From: Planctomycetota bacterium
GTDB lineage: Bacteria; Planctomycetota; UBA8742; UBA2392
Reading direction: 5' to 3'
DNA: 64,000 bases
Assembly: GCA_027493625.1 (NCBI GenBank)
Contig: JAOSKM010000002.1
Location: 868,001-932,000, forward strand
In this document: positions 1 to 10,339 of the stretch, one piece after another
Layout of the letters: each line of letters opens with the position of its first letter
Numbering within the stretch: the stretch's first letter is position 1
Made by a program: the position numbers and the translations under genes
The notes under the pieces: model-generated
The model's database searches: none
What the model saw: only the letters and a program-made list of their open reading frames with translations
What the model was told of the DNA's origin: nothing

Positions 1-645
1 GACCGCGGCAGGGACTGTCCCCGAGCGTTGGGACTGTCCCTGTTTTCGACCAACGCCGAACCACGCCACCACGCGCCAGGCCACCACCTGCAGCACCAGC
101 CCCGCGTACAGCTGGTGAACGCCCGCCAGCAGCACGATCAGCGGCGCAAACCCGAAAGCCGCCCACTGCATGGCGGAAGCACCCGTCCAGGCGCCGCTGA
201 CCGCGAACAGCACCAGCCCCCAGTCGGCCAGCGCCCCCGCGCGGCGCAGGCCCAGCGCGATCAGCCGCCAGGCGCCCGCCACGCCGCACAGGCCGGCAAG
301 CGCCAGCCAGGGCAACGCCGGCCAGATGCCTTCCAGCCCGGGCGCAAACGCCGCCACCAGCAGCAGCGCCGCGGGCAACTGCGCCCAGGCCACGAAACCC
401 AGCAGCCGCGCGGTGGGGGAGTGCTGGTCTTGACCAGTCAAGATCATCCCCAGCGCCAGCGGCACGTGCACCAGCGCACCCAGCCACAACAGGGCCAGCG
501 CCCACTCCGGCCGGAACGCCTGCCAGGCCGCCAGCCAAAGCAGCAGCCCGGCCGCCGCACGCAGCCAGGCGCGCCCGCGGGATCGCGCTGCCGAGGCGTT
601 CGCCGGCGCGTGCGTGTGGGTTTTTGCCGGATCCGGCATCGACAT
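1..645 (-). CDS. polytopic membrane protein, YndJ-like (partial, 3' end off window)
   Basis: An open frame runs from the ATG at 645 down to the window edge, 215 codons without a stop. The N-terminus is Ala/His/Pro-rich and short (about 25 residues) and is followed by at least six hydrophobic segments, such as LLLWLAAWQAF, VPLALGMILTG, LPAALLLVAAF and LIVLLAGVHQLYAGLVL. The overall pattern of Trp, Ala and Leu-rich helices and the phrase GVHQLYAGL recall the YndJ family of uncharacterised integral membrane proteins (known ones have an HFHYAGF-like segment), but the resemblance is weak. The last 20 or so codons read through two copies of the GGGACTGTCCC repeat (11-40), so the natural C-terminus may be altered or end just outside the window. 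It is divergent from the COQ4-like gene. Function unknown. Confidence 0.5.
   Translation of the reverse strand, partial: MSMPDPAKTHTHAPANASAARSRGRAWLRAAAGLLLWLAAWQAFRPEWALALLWLGALVHVPLALGMILTGQDQHSPTARLLGFVAWAQLPAALLLVAAFAPGLEGIWPALPWLALAGLCGVAGAWRLIALGLRRAGALADWGLVLFAVSGAWTGASAMQWAAFGFAPLIVLLAGVHQLYAGLVLQVVAWRVVAWFGVGRKQGQSQRSGTVPAAV
11..40. repeat. two copies of palindromic GGGACTGTCCC word
   Basis: GGGACTGTCCC occurs at 11-21 and again at 30-40, 19 bases apart. Each is an inverted repeat around a central T. The word is typical of dispersed REP-like repeats in MAGs. It lies inside the reading frame of the partial membrane protein. Confidence 0.6.
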
Positions 646-917
646 GACTCACGGCTTGAATGTGAAGGCTTTTTACAACCCCGGGTGTTCCGGGCGCCAC
701 TCCCGCAGCAGGTCATGACGCCGCCATTGCGCCCGCGCTACCGCCTGCGACCCGCACGGCCAACGGCACCCGGAAACCTGAAAGCCGGGCCCTCCCCCGG
801 TTCCGGATTCAAAAACGCAAGCCGCATTCCCGCGAGGCGGGGTGCCGGGCGACGACTGCTCGAAACGCGGTGATCGCCCGGACGCCTGTCTGGTACAATC
901 CCGGAGAGGGGCGTGTG

Positions 918-1490
918 ATGACTTCCCCGGCCACAACCCTGCGCGAGGCCCGCGACGAATACCTGGCGGAGAACGGCTTTTCGACGGCCGCCTACACCGA
1001 CAAGTTCGTGCACTTCAAGTTCGGTCCGATTTACTTGGCGTTTCCGTCAACCAGGTCGCGGCGCGCGGTGATTCCGTTCCATGACCTGCACCACGTGCTG
1101 ACCGGCTACAAGGCCACGCCGATCGGCGAGGCGGAAATCGGCGCCTGGGAAGTCGCCACCGGCTGCCGCATGCTGCTGGCGGCCTGGGCGCTGAACCTGT
1201 TCGCCATGGGCATCGGCCTGCCCTTCGCGCCGCGCCACGTGTACCGCGCGTTCATCCGCGGCCACCGCAGCCGCAACCTGTACGGCGGCGAGTACACCGA
1301 AGAGCTGCTGAACACCAGCCTGCACGAGATGCGCGAACGCCTGGGACTGAGCGTAGAGGCGATCCAGGCCACCCCGGCCGACAAGCGCGCGTTCGTGTTC
1401 TGGCTGGCCGCCAGCGCAAGCCTGTACGCGGCGCTGGCCCTGGCCGTTCTGGTTCCGTTGGCGCTGCTGGTGTGGTGGATCTGGTTCTAG
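918..1490 (+). CDS. COQ4-like protein with C-terminal membrane anchor
   Basis: A 190-residue protein. The ATG at 918 is chosen because GGAGAGGGG lies 6 bases upstream; an ATG further upstream at 870 has no such site. Residues 55-71 carry H-D-L-H-H followed by 11 residues and E, which is exactly the HDxxH-x11-E metal-binding signature of COQ4 (known role in eukaryotes and some bacteria: C1 oxidative decarboxylation and organisation of ubiquinone synthesis). The flanking phrase VLTGY is also typical of that family. Unlike classical COQ4, it ends in a single hydrophobic helix (about residues 165-190), suggesting membrane anchoring. No other quinone biosynthesis gene is nearby, so substrate and role are open. 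The family assignment is good; function in CoQ synthesis is inference. Confidence 0.7.
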   Translation: MTSPATTLREARDEYLAENGFSTAAYTDKFVHFKFGPIYLAFPSTRSRRAVIPFHDLHHVLTGYKATPIGEAEIGAWEVATGCRMLLAAWALNLFAMGIGLPFAPRHVYRAFIRGHRSRNLYGGEYTEELLNTSLHEMRERLGLSVEAIQATPADKRAFVFWLAASASLYAALALAVLVPLALLVWWIWF

Positions 1491-1532
1491 CCCGACAACG
1501 GGCAACTCATTTGCTTGTTGCAAACCATCAAC

Positions 1533-2142
1533 GATTGGAACCGCGAAGCACCGCAAAGGGCCGCTAAGCACTGCAACTGCTGCATCGCGCAGAGAACAGG
1601 GAGTTTTCTGGCGCAGCCACACAGTTCTTTGCGACCTTCGCGTCAATGGGCCACGAAAGCACGAAAACACAAAGGTACTGCCACGAAAAAGCTGCCTGCG
1701 GTTTTCGTGTGTAGTTGTTTTGTGCTTTGGTGTTTTCGTGGCCTGTTTGCAGTCAGTAACAGGGTGCAACTGGCGGAGAACACTCCCGACTCCGTAATGC
1801 CATCGATTGGAACCGCGAAGCACCGCAAAGGGCCGCTAAGCACTGCAACTGCTGCGCCGCGCAGAGAACAGGGAGTTTCCCGGTGCAGCCACACAGTTCT
1901 TTGCGTCAATGGGCCACCAAAGCACGAAAACACAAAAGGTACTGCCACGAAAAAGCTGCCTGCGGTTTTCGTGTGTAGTTGTTTTATGCTTTGGTGTTTT
2001 CGTGGCCTGTTTGCAGTCAGTAGCAAGGTGCAACTGGCGGAGAACACGCCCGACTCCGTAATGCCATCGATTGGAACCGCGAAGCACCGCAAAGGGCCGC
2101 TAAGTTCCGGATCTTCGCGGTCCTTAGCGGCCTTTCGCGGTT
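1533..2142. repeat. tandem 264-272 bp repeat with nested hairpins (2.1 copies)
   Basis: The unit starting GATTGGAACCGCGAAGCACC occurs at 1533, 1805 and (first 35 bases only) 2069. Each full unit contains a long stem-loop: GGCCACGAAAGCACGAAAAC at 1649 pairs with the complementary end at 1743, and the same in copy two at 1912-2007. The truncated third copy is closed by its own inverted partner (CTTCGCGG...TTTCGCGGTT, to 2142). No credible gene: the frames through it are an artefact of the repeat. It fills the gap between the convergent COQ4-like gene and selB. Confidence 0.85.
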
Positions 2143-2159
2143 GCCCCGTTGTTCCGGAC

Positions 2160-4080
<1,921 letters not shown>

Positions 4081-4211
4081 GGCCCCGATTGTCGCGAGGT
4101 TCCGCGGAAGGGCAATAGACAGCGGGGGCCTTGCGAAACTGCCCGCTCGAATTCAGGACCGCTCGGCCGTACACTGGTCGCCACCCCCCGGCATCGCGTA
4201 CACTTCGGCCC

Positions 4212-6953
4212 GTGAACAGGCTGGTCTACGAATTCGAAGGCAAGCAGGTCGAGATTCCGCTGGGCAGCCGGCCGGTATCGTTCGGCCGTTCCGACGACGC
4301 CGACCAACAGCTGCCGACCAAGGCCGCGAGCCGCATCCATGCCCAGGTGTTCCCGCGCGAGCGCGGCTGGTGGGTGGAAGACCTGCACAGCAGCAACGGC
4401 ACGCTGGTCAACGGGAACAAGATCCTGAAGCCGATGCCGCTGGTGCCGGGCGACGTGATCACCGTTGGCGACATGAAGCTGAAGTTCGAGGGTGAGGCGG
4501 CGCCGCCCAAGGGCCCGCCGGATCACCTGGTCGCGCGCATCGTTTTCGCCGTTGATAAAGGCAAGCCGCCCATCGAGACGCTGATCCGCGACCGCGTGAC
4601 CATCGGGCGCAAACCCGACAACACGCTGCAGATCGAGGACAAGGCGGTTTCGGGCAACCACTGCGAGATCATCAACCGCCAGGGCACCTACCTGCTGCGC
4701 GACCTGGGCAGCAGCAACGGGACGTTCATCAACAAGCAGCGCGTCACCGAGCACACCTTGCGCAACGGCGACGCGATCGTGCTGGGCCAGAAGATCAGTG
4801 TCTACTTCGTTGACCCGGCCGGCCAGGCCCCCGCGCCGCAACCCGCGCAGGCCCAGGCCCCGGCAGCCGCGCCCGCGGCCCCGGCGGCGCGGCCCGCGGC
4901 CGGCAGCGCCTCGGATCGTGGCTCGTTTGAGCCGATCGGCCCAGAACCCGCGCGCAAGCGCGCGAACCCGCTGCCGCATATCGCGGTGGGGCTGGTGCTG
5001 GGCGGGCTGTTCCTGCTGGCGGGCTGGCTGCTGGGCGACGTGCTGGGCGGCATGGCCAACCGGCCCAAGGAAGACCCGAACGTACGCGTGCCCGAGGCGC
5101 CGCTTTCCGACCCCGCCATGAGCTTCGAGGGCGAAATCGACGACCTCGGCAACCCCGAGGGCTGGAGCGCCAGCTTCGAGGCTGCGGGCGGCAAAGCCGA
5201 GCTGCTGTCCGACCCGCAGGACCCCTACGACGGCAAGCGCAGCCTGCGCGTTTCCTCGGCGGGTGTGAACGGGCCGGGCACGCTGGTGCTGCAGACCACG
5301 CAGGCCCGCAAGCTTGAGCTGGGGGGCGGCTTCCAGTTCAGCCTGTGCATGCGCGGCGAGGGCGCCGGCAAGGTGGCCGTCTCGCTTTCGGCGCTGAACG
5401 AGAAGGGTGACGTGTTGACGCTGACGGCCGGCTCGTTCGTCGGCATCAAGGGCACGGCCTGGGGCCAGTTCACCATGACCGGTACCACGCTGGTGCAGCC
5501 GCCGGAAAACGCGCAGCTGCGCCTGATGGTGTCAGGCGCGTTCTCGCGCCTGTGGCTGGACCGCATCGAGCTGGTCAAGACCGCCGAGCCGCGCGTCACC
5601 AAACCCTTCAGCAGCGTGGACGCGCCCGGGTTGTCGCTGGGTTTCGACGCGCGCAACGCCGCGCAGGCCGTGGTCGGCAACGGAAACGGCAAGGAAGTGC
5701 GCTTCCAGCCGCTGCTGCTGGCCTTCAACGACGCGCACCTCACCGAGCCCGAGCTGTGGGCCGTCACAAGCGTGCAGCCCGACGCCGTGAGCTGGTCCGC
5801 CATGCAGGCCGGCCAGGGCGACGCCGCGGCGGTGCGCATGACCGCGAAGGACTACGCCAACGGCTATTTCACCGACCACGGCCTGAGCCTGAAATGGGAG
5901 GTCACGCAGGGCGCGGCGAACGGGCTGGCGGTGCAGGTGATCCTGCCGCTGCCGCCGGGCGCGACGCTGGCCGTGGCCGACCGGCGCGGCTACCCGATGG
6001 CCCTGGAGCGCGGCACGGTGCACGCGTACTCGTACTCGACGATCAGCGAGCTGATGGTGAACGAGACCGGCATCAGCATCAGTTTCCCGCGCGGCGCCGT
6101 GGTGTGGTTTGACCTGTCAAGACCCGGTGAGGCGATCGCCACCGTGCGTTCCGCGGCTGACGCTGAGCGCCGGGCTGTCTCCATCGACGTCAACTCGCGC
6201 CCGCTGATGTTCGCGCGCCTGTACCAGCGCCTGCTGGATGAAACCGCGCGCCTGATGGAGGCCGAGCACTTCTCCGCGGCTGAGGCGCGCCTGAAGTACC
6301 TGACCAGCCCGAGCCGCCCCGACAACGAGCTGCCGGTCATCAAGATCGCGCGCCAGCGGCTGGTCGAGATCGATGAGCACCGCAAGGACCTGGGTCGACG
6401 TGTGGAAGAAGCCTGGCTGAACGCGCAAACCGCCCGCAGCAAGTCTTCCGTGACCGCGGCCAAGGGGCTGGTGCTGCAGTACATAGCCGAGTTCCCGGGC
6501 GACGAGGTGATCAGCGACATGAACGACCGCCTCAAGCAGCTGGAGACCTGGGAGGCCGAACTGGCGGCCCAGGCCCGCACGCCGGCCGAGATGCAGGCTG
6601 CGGAGAAGAAGGCGAAGTCGCTGTACGAGGCCGCGGACCAGAGCAACAGGGAGGGCAACCTGCTGCTCGCGCTGGTGATGCTGGAGACCATCCAGCGCGA
6701 CTACGCCGACACCTCGCACTACAAGAACGCGGTCGCGCTGATGGAGGAGATCAACCGCAAGCTCGCGGACCCCGCTGAGCAGAACCGGGTGATCGACAAA
6801 GAGCTGGCGCAGATTGACGAGGACATCAAGTTCGCCGACTACAACACGGCGCGCGACCGCTGTCTGAAGCTGTTCAAGCGATTCCCGGCAACGCCGCGCA
6901 CGCGAGACATCATGCAGCGCCTGAGGACGATCGAGAAGGCGTTCGAGGATTAG
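4212..6953 (+). CDS. double FHA-domain transmembrane protein with long extracytoplasmic region
   Basis: 913 residues from a GTG at 4212 (MNRLVYEFEGK); no strong ribosome site, so the start is tentative. FHA domain 1 spans about residues 5-95 (GRS at 25, SRIH at 40-43, SSNGT at 60-64); FHA domain 2 spans 107-200 (GRK at 132, SGNH near 147-150, GSSNGTFIN at 166-174). These phosphothreonine-binding domains are cytoplasmic. A Pro/Ala-rich linker (about 203-245) leads to one membrane helix near 258-278. The C-terminal 600 residues are then outside: beta-rich, possibly a carbohydrate-binding-like sandwich, ending in helical TPR-like segments (about 690-910). The gene probably reads phospho-signals from Ser/Thr kinases inside and contacts something in the periplasm; no kinase is adjacent (PrkA is 33 kb away). 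Monocistronic. Confidence 0.8.
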   Translation: MNRLVYEFEGKQVEIPLGSRPVSFGRSDDADQQLPTKAASRIHAQVFPRERGWWVEDLHSSNGTLVNGNKILKPMPLVPGDVITVGDMKLKFEGEAAPPKGPPDHLVARIVFAVDKGKPPIETLIRDRVTIGRKPDNTLQIEDKAVSGNHCEIINRQGTYLLRDLGSSNGTFINKQRVTEHTLRNGDAIVLGQKISVYFVDPAGQAPAPQPAQAQAPAAAPAAPAARPAAGSASDRGSFEPIGPEPARKRANPLPHIAVGLVLGGLFLLAGWLLGDVLGGMANRPKEDPNVRVPEAPLSDPAMSFEGEIDDLGNPEGWSASFEAAGGKAELLSDPQDPYDGKRSLRVSSAGVNGPGTLVLQTTQARKLELGGGFQFSLCMRGEGAGKVAVSLSALNEKGDVLTLTAGSFVGIKGTAWGQFTMTGTTLVQPPENAQLRLMVSGAFSRLWLDRIELVKTAEPRVTKPFSSVDAPGLSLGFDARNAAQAVVGNGNGKEVRFQPLLLAFNDAHLTEPELWAVTSVQPDAVSWSAMQAGQGDAAAVRMTAKDYANGYFTDHGLSLKWEVTQGAANGLAVQVILPLPPGATLAVADRRGYPMALERGTVHAYSYSTISELMVNETGISISFPRGAVVWFDLSRPGEAIATVRSAADAERRAVSIDVNSRPLMFARLYQRLLDETARLMEAEHFSAAEARLKYLTSPSRPDNELPVIKIARQRLVEIDEHRKDLGRRVEEAWLNAQTARSKSSVTAAKGLVLQYIAEFPGDEVISDMNDRLKQLETWEAELAAQARTPAEMQAAEKKAKSLYEAADQSNREGNLLLALVMLETIQRDYADTSHYKNAVALMEEINRKLADPAEQNRVIDKELAQIDEDIKFADYNTARDRCLKLFKRFPATPRTRDIMQRLRTIEKAFED

Positions 6954-6999
6954 TACGCCGTTAACGAAGTCTTGCGACGGTTGAAGGTGTCGAACGACG

Positions 7000-7350
7000 C
7001 GGTCACCGCGAAGAGCCGCCAAGGACCGCGAAGCACTGCAACTGCCGCTGCGCGCAGTTTGCGCGCTGAAGACCTGGCGATAGCGAGAGAGGGCAGAGCA
7101 CACGGAGTATCTTCGCGCCGCCCCGCAGTTCTTTGCGAGCCTCGAGGTGACAGGCCACAAAAGCACGAAAACTCAAAAGGCAACGCCGCAAAAAAGTTGC
7201 CCGGTGTCCTGGTGTGCAGCTGTTTTGTGCTTTGGTGTTTTCGTGGCCTGACTGCAGTTGGAAACATGCTGCAACCGCGCAGAACCGCCGAATCCTGCAA
7301 CTTCGCGGCCCTGGCGGTGCTTCGCGGTTACATTTCAGGACAGGTGCAAC
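7000..7350. repeat. diverged copy of the CCACGAA/CGCGAAG hairpin repeat
   Basis: The gap 6954-7505 has no gene. It holds an inverted array related to that at 1533-2142: AGGACCGCGAAGCACTGCAA near 7020 faces GGCGGTGCTTCGCGGTT near 7312-7330. Inside lies a hairpin from GGCCACAAAAGCACGAAAAC (7153) to its complement ending at 7248. Beyond 7350 nothing is recognised up to the tRNA. Confidence 0.75.
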
Positions 7351-7505
7351 TGGCGGAGAACTTGCCCGACGCTGTACTAGCAGCACGGGTCGGGCATCGG
7401 GCGGGCATGAGTATCGGGCCGGCCCGACAATCCTCTCAGGCCGGCTGTTGGTTGCCAAACCCCGTCTTGACGAAGCATAGGCCCCTGCTACGTTCACACC
7501 CGAAA

Positions 7506-7582
7506 GGACCGTTAGCTCAGTTGGCTAGAGCACTACCTTGACACGGTAGGGGTCACAGGTTCGAGTCCTGTACGGTCCACCA
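7506..7582 (+). tRNA. tRNA-Val (anticodon GAC)
   Basis: A complete cloverleaf: acceptor GGACCGT pairs with ACGGTCC, the D arm is AGCTCAGTTGGCTAGAGC, the anticodon stem is CTACC/GGTAG with loop TTGACAC (anticodon GAC), and the T arm contains GGTTCGAGTCC. The CCA end is encoded in the DNA (7580-7582). The gene is followed by a hairpin (GAGCGGTCGTGCGA with TCGCGCGACCGCTT) that may end transcription. The 3' half and this hairpin recur at 7712. Confidence 0.96.
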
Positions 7583-7801
7583 TCCCTTTCAGAGCGGTCG
7601 TGCGAGGTCAGTGGCTCGCGCGACCGCTTCGTTTACGCCCGGCGTCGCCCGCCTGTGGGCGGGCTTTGGCCGGGCTACTCCGCGTTCAAAACAGTCCACA
7701 GGACTGTTTTGAGGTTCGAGTCCTGTACGGTCCACCATCCCTTTCAGAGCGGTCGTGCGAAGTCAGTGGCTCGCGCGACCGCTTCGTTTACGCACGGCGG
7801 G
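7557..7801. repeat. direct repeat of tRNA-Val 3' half plus downstream hairpin
   Basis: The roughly 90 bases beginning AGGTTCGAGTCCTGTACGG at 7557 (tRNA T arm, acceptor strand, CCA and the following GAGCGGTC hairpin) recur from 7712 with about two mismatches, an offset of 155. Between the copies are a GCCCGCC/GGGCGGGC hairpin and a perfect palindrome AAAACAGTCC-ACA-GGACTGTTTT at 7688-7710. Resembles a tandem duplication or a minimal attachment-site pair, but no integrase is present. Confidence 0.85.
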
Positions 7802-7816
7802 CGGACTTCCGGCCGT

Positions 7817-9990
7817 TTACCACTTGATCTCGCCGGACAGGATCACGTTGGTCCCTGTTCCGAAAGTGCCACTCCCCATCGGGTGATAACTGCGGTTGCC
7901 GATGTTCTGGATGTTGAGGTTGAAACGCACGTGGCGGCTCGGGGTCCAGCCGGCGCGCAGGCCATAGGTCACGTAACCCGGCGCGTCGTGCGGGGTGAAG
8001 CGCGGGTCAGACAGCGCTCCCGGGTTGTACTGGTCCTGGCGGCCGACGATGTTCATGTAGGGCTCTACGAAGATCTGGCCGTGCAGGGCGCTGTAGCGTA
8101 TCGACACCTCCGAGAACACGGGCGGGATGCGGGCAATCGGCACGTCATTCTTCAGGTCGTCGCCGCGGGTGTAGGTGAAGTTGGCATAGAAGCCGAGCGC
8201 GTCACCCTCAAAGAACAGGTGGTCGGTGGGCAGGCCCAGCCAGCCCAGCGCTTCCGACAGGTAGAAGCCGAAGTCGGCTTCTACGCCGAAGATGCGCGCG
8301 CGCCCGCCGTTGATCGAGCGGAACACGTCCACGCCGTGATAGACCAGCGATTCACGGATCAGCGTGTCCTCAAGGTAGTTGAAGAAGAATGCCACGGAAC
8401 CCATGGCCTCGTAGGGCGCGGCCGAGTTCGGGTCCTGGGTCGGGATGAACATCTTGGAACCGAGGTCAACCGAGTACTGGGTTTCCGGGTCGAGGTTCGG
8501 GTTGGGGATGGCCTCACCGGCGCCGAAGCCCTTGGATGCCGCCAGCTCGTCGAGGTTGGGCGCGCGGAAACCACGGCTCAGGTTCAGGTAGACCGTAACC
8601 TCGTCGATCGGCTTGTAGATCATGGCAAAGGCGCCGGTGACGTCGGTGACGAAGGTGTTGACGCCGTCGATCTCGGGGTCGTTCAGGTCCACGTCGGCCA
8701 GTGCGCGGAAGCCCGAGAACCGCACGCCGTAGCGGAACTGCAGCATCTCGTCCAGGAAGGTCGTCTCGTTCTGCGCATAGATGCCGAAGCTGGTGTAGCT
8801 GCTCCAGTCGGGCACCTGCACGCGGCCATCCTCGTTGGTGTGCTCGCCGGTGGTGCGGTTGATGTCGATGCTGCGCGAGTTGACCATGTCGTGGTAGATC
8901 TCGCCGCCGACGGTCAGGCGCGCCCAGGTGCCGAAATCCAGCACGGCCTGGGTGCGCAGGCCAAGCGTGTGCACGTTGAAGTTGGAGTCTTCGAGCCGGT
9001 TCGGGTTGCTGCGGCGGATACGCTGAAAGGATTCCTGTACCTTGTGGTACATGAGGTCGACAAACATCTCTTCCAGGATGCCGCTGTCTTCGTAGCGCCA
9101 GTTCAGCAGCGCGAGGTCATCGATCTGCCAGACGAACAGCCGGCGCAGGTCGCGCCCGACGCCCGGCGCCGGCAGCAGATCCGGGTTGGCGACCAGCGGT
9201 GAGACCTGGTCGGTGCGGTTCACGTCGTTCTGCTGGTGATGGCTGTAGTTGAACGAGATGGTGTGCCCGCCCCAGCGCGTGCCGAAGGCGCCGTAGGTTC
9301 CCCATTCCTCGTAGGCCGTGAAGGGCTGCCGGCCGATGCTCGCGCCGCCGACCAGCTCGTCCACGTCGGCGTATGAGCCGGTGACCAGCGCACCGAAGTG
9401 CTCGCTGCTGACCTCGCCGAAGATGCCGCCCTCTTTGCGCATGCTGGAGCTTTCGAAGCGGCCCCTGGCGCCGAAGGTGTAGTCCCACGCCTCTTCAAAC
9501 GTGGGCTGCCTGGTGATGATGTTCAGCACGCCGCCCAGGGCGTCGCTGCCGTACAGCACGCTGGCGGGGCCGCGGATCACCTCGATGCGCTCGATGGTGT
9601 GCGGGCCGATGGTGGCGTAGTACTGGTTGGGGCCGCCGCGGAACATCGAGTTGCTGAAGCGCACCCCGTTCACCAGCATCACGATTTCCTTGCCGGTGCG
9701 GCCGCGGATGAAGGGCGAGCCCTGGCCCGCCGCGGTGTGCTGGATGTAGACGCCAGTGGTGCCTTCCAGCAGGTCCGGCGTCTGGCCGGCCATGCGTTCC
9801 TCGATCTGTCTGCGGTCGAGGGTGGTGACGGAGTCCGGGGTGTCCAGCAGCTTCTTCTTGCTGCCGCCTGGCGTCACGACTTCGATTTCCGTTTCGCTGC
9901 TTTTGTTTTCCGTGGTGTTGCTCGTCTCCTGCGCGGACGCGACGGACGCCAGCAGGCACATGAAAAACCGGCCAACAGACTTCTGGTCAT
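7817..9990 (-). CDS. TonB-dependent outer-membrane receptor, BtuB-like, cobalamin-riboswitch controlled (one frameshift)
   Basis: An outer-membrane active-transport receptor. The mature protein begins after a signal peptide that is only seen if the A-run at 9963-9967 has one more base: the ATG at 9990 then gives MTRSLLAGFFMCLLASVAS-AQE. Next come a TonB-box-like TEIEVVT and a plug domain (VTTLDRRQIEERMAGQTPDLL, GSPFIRGR, RIEVIRGPASVLYGSDALGG), followed by a 22-strand barrel ending in ...TNVILSGEIKW with a terminal aromatic, as required for insertion by the BAM complex. About 720 residues. The cobalamin riboswitch immediately upstream argues that it imports cobalamin or a corrinoid; sequence alone would also allow a siderophore or other chelate. 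Monocistronic, after the terminator of the neighbouring operon. Confidence 0.88.
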
Positions 9991-10002
9991 CGATCAGTCT
10001 CC

Positions 10003-10165
10003 AGGTGTTCGGCTCGCATCCGATGTCTGCTGCGACAACCCGGCTGCAGGCCGGCCACGCGCCGGGGGCAACGCGTTCACAGCGGCCTGGTTCGGAATCA
10101 CCGAGTTTGAACCTGATGCGTCGCCGGATAGTTGCCCGTGGATACGGTCGTCTGACAGGAAACTT
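10003..10165 (-). promoter_or_regulatory. cobalamin (B12) riboswitch
   Basis: Between the upstream terminator and the receptor start, the minus strand carries the class I/II cobalamin aptamer hallmarks in order: AAACTCGGTGATTCCGAACC, GGCCGCTGTGAACG (a shortened form of the CCCGCCACTGTGA box) and, 50-60 bases later, GGATGCGAGCCGAACACCTG, close to the conserved GGATGCCAGCCGGAAACCTG element. It ends 13 bases before the receptor ATG, so control is probably at translation initiation. The 5' boundary is approximate. Confidence 0.82.
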
Positions 10166-10297
10166 TCGACCAAGGCAGAAAAAGTGCGCGCCGCGCGGCC
10201 AGATGACGACCGCCGCCGGCAAACAACGGAGCTGTTCAACGCCGGCAGACCAGACAGTCGCGTGCGCGACCAGGCAGGCACCGGCGGGCGGCGAGGA

Positions 10298-10329
10298 GAA
10301 AAGAAAAGGGGGCCGGTGATCCGGCCCCC
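10298..10329 (-). terminator. rho-independent terminator of the acd operon
   Basis: On the minus strand GGGGGCCGG-ATCA-CCGGCCCCC is followed by TTTTCTTTTC, directly after the stop at 10340. A strong intrinsic terminator separating this operon from the cobalamin riboswitch. Confidence 0.92.
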
Positions 10330-10339
10330 TTGCCTGCCT

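Noticed and set aside
28-873. A 281-codon plus-strand frame at the window start
   Set aside because: Gln/Arg/Pro/His-rich shadow of the minus-strand membrane protein, without a ribosome site.
1533-2142. Possible CRISPR or coding repeat
   Set aside because: Units of about 270 bases, only two full copies, made of inverted words; frames through them are interrupted and antisense-symmetric.
7557-7801. Integrated element at tRNA-Val
   Set aside because: The repeat copies are only 155 bases apart and no integrase or phage gene is near.
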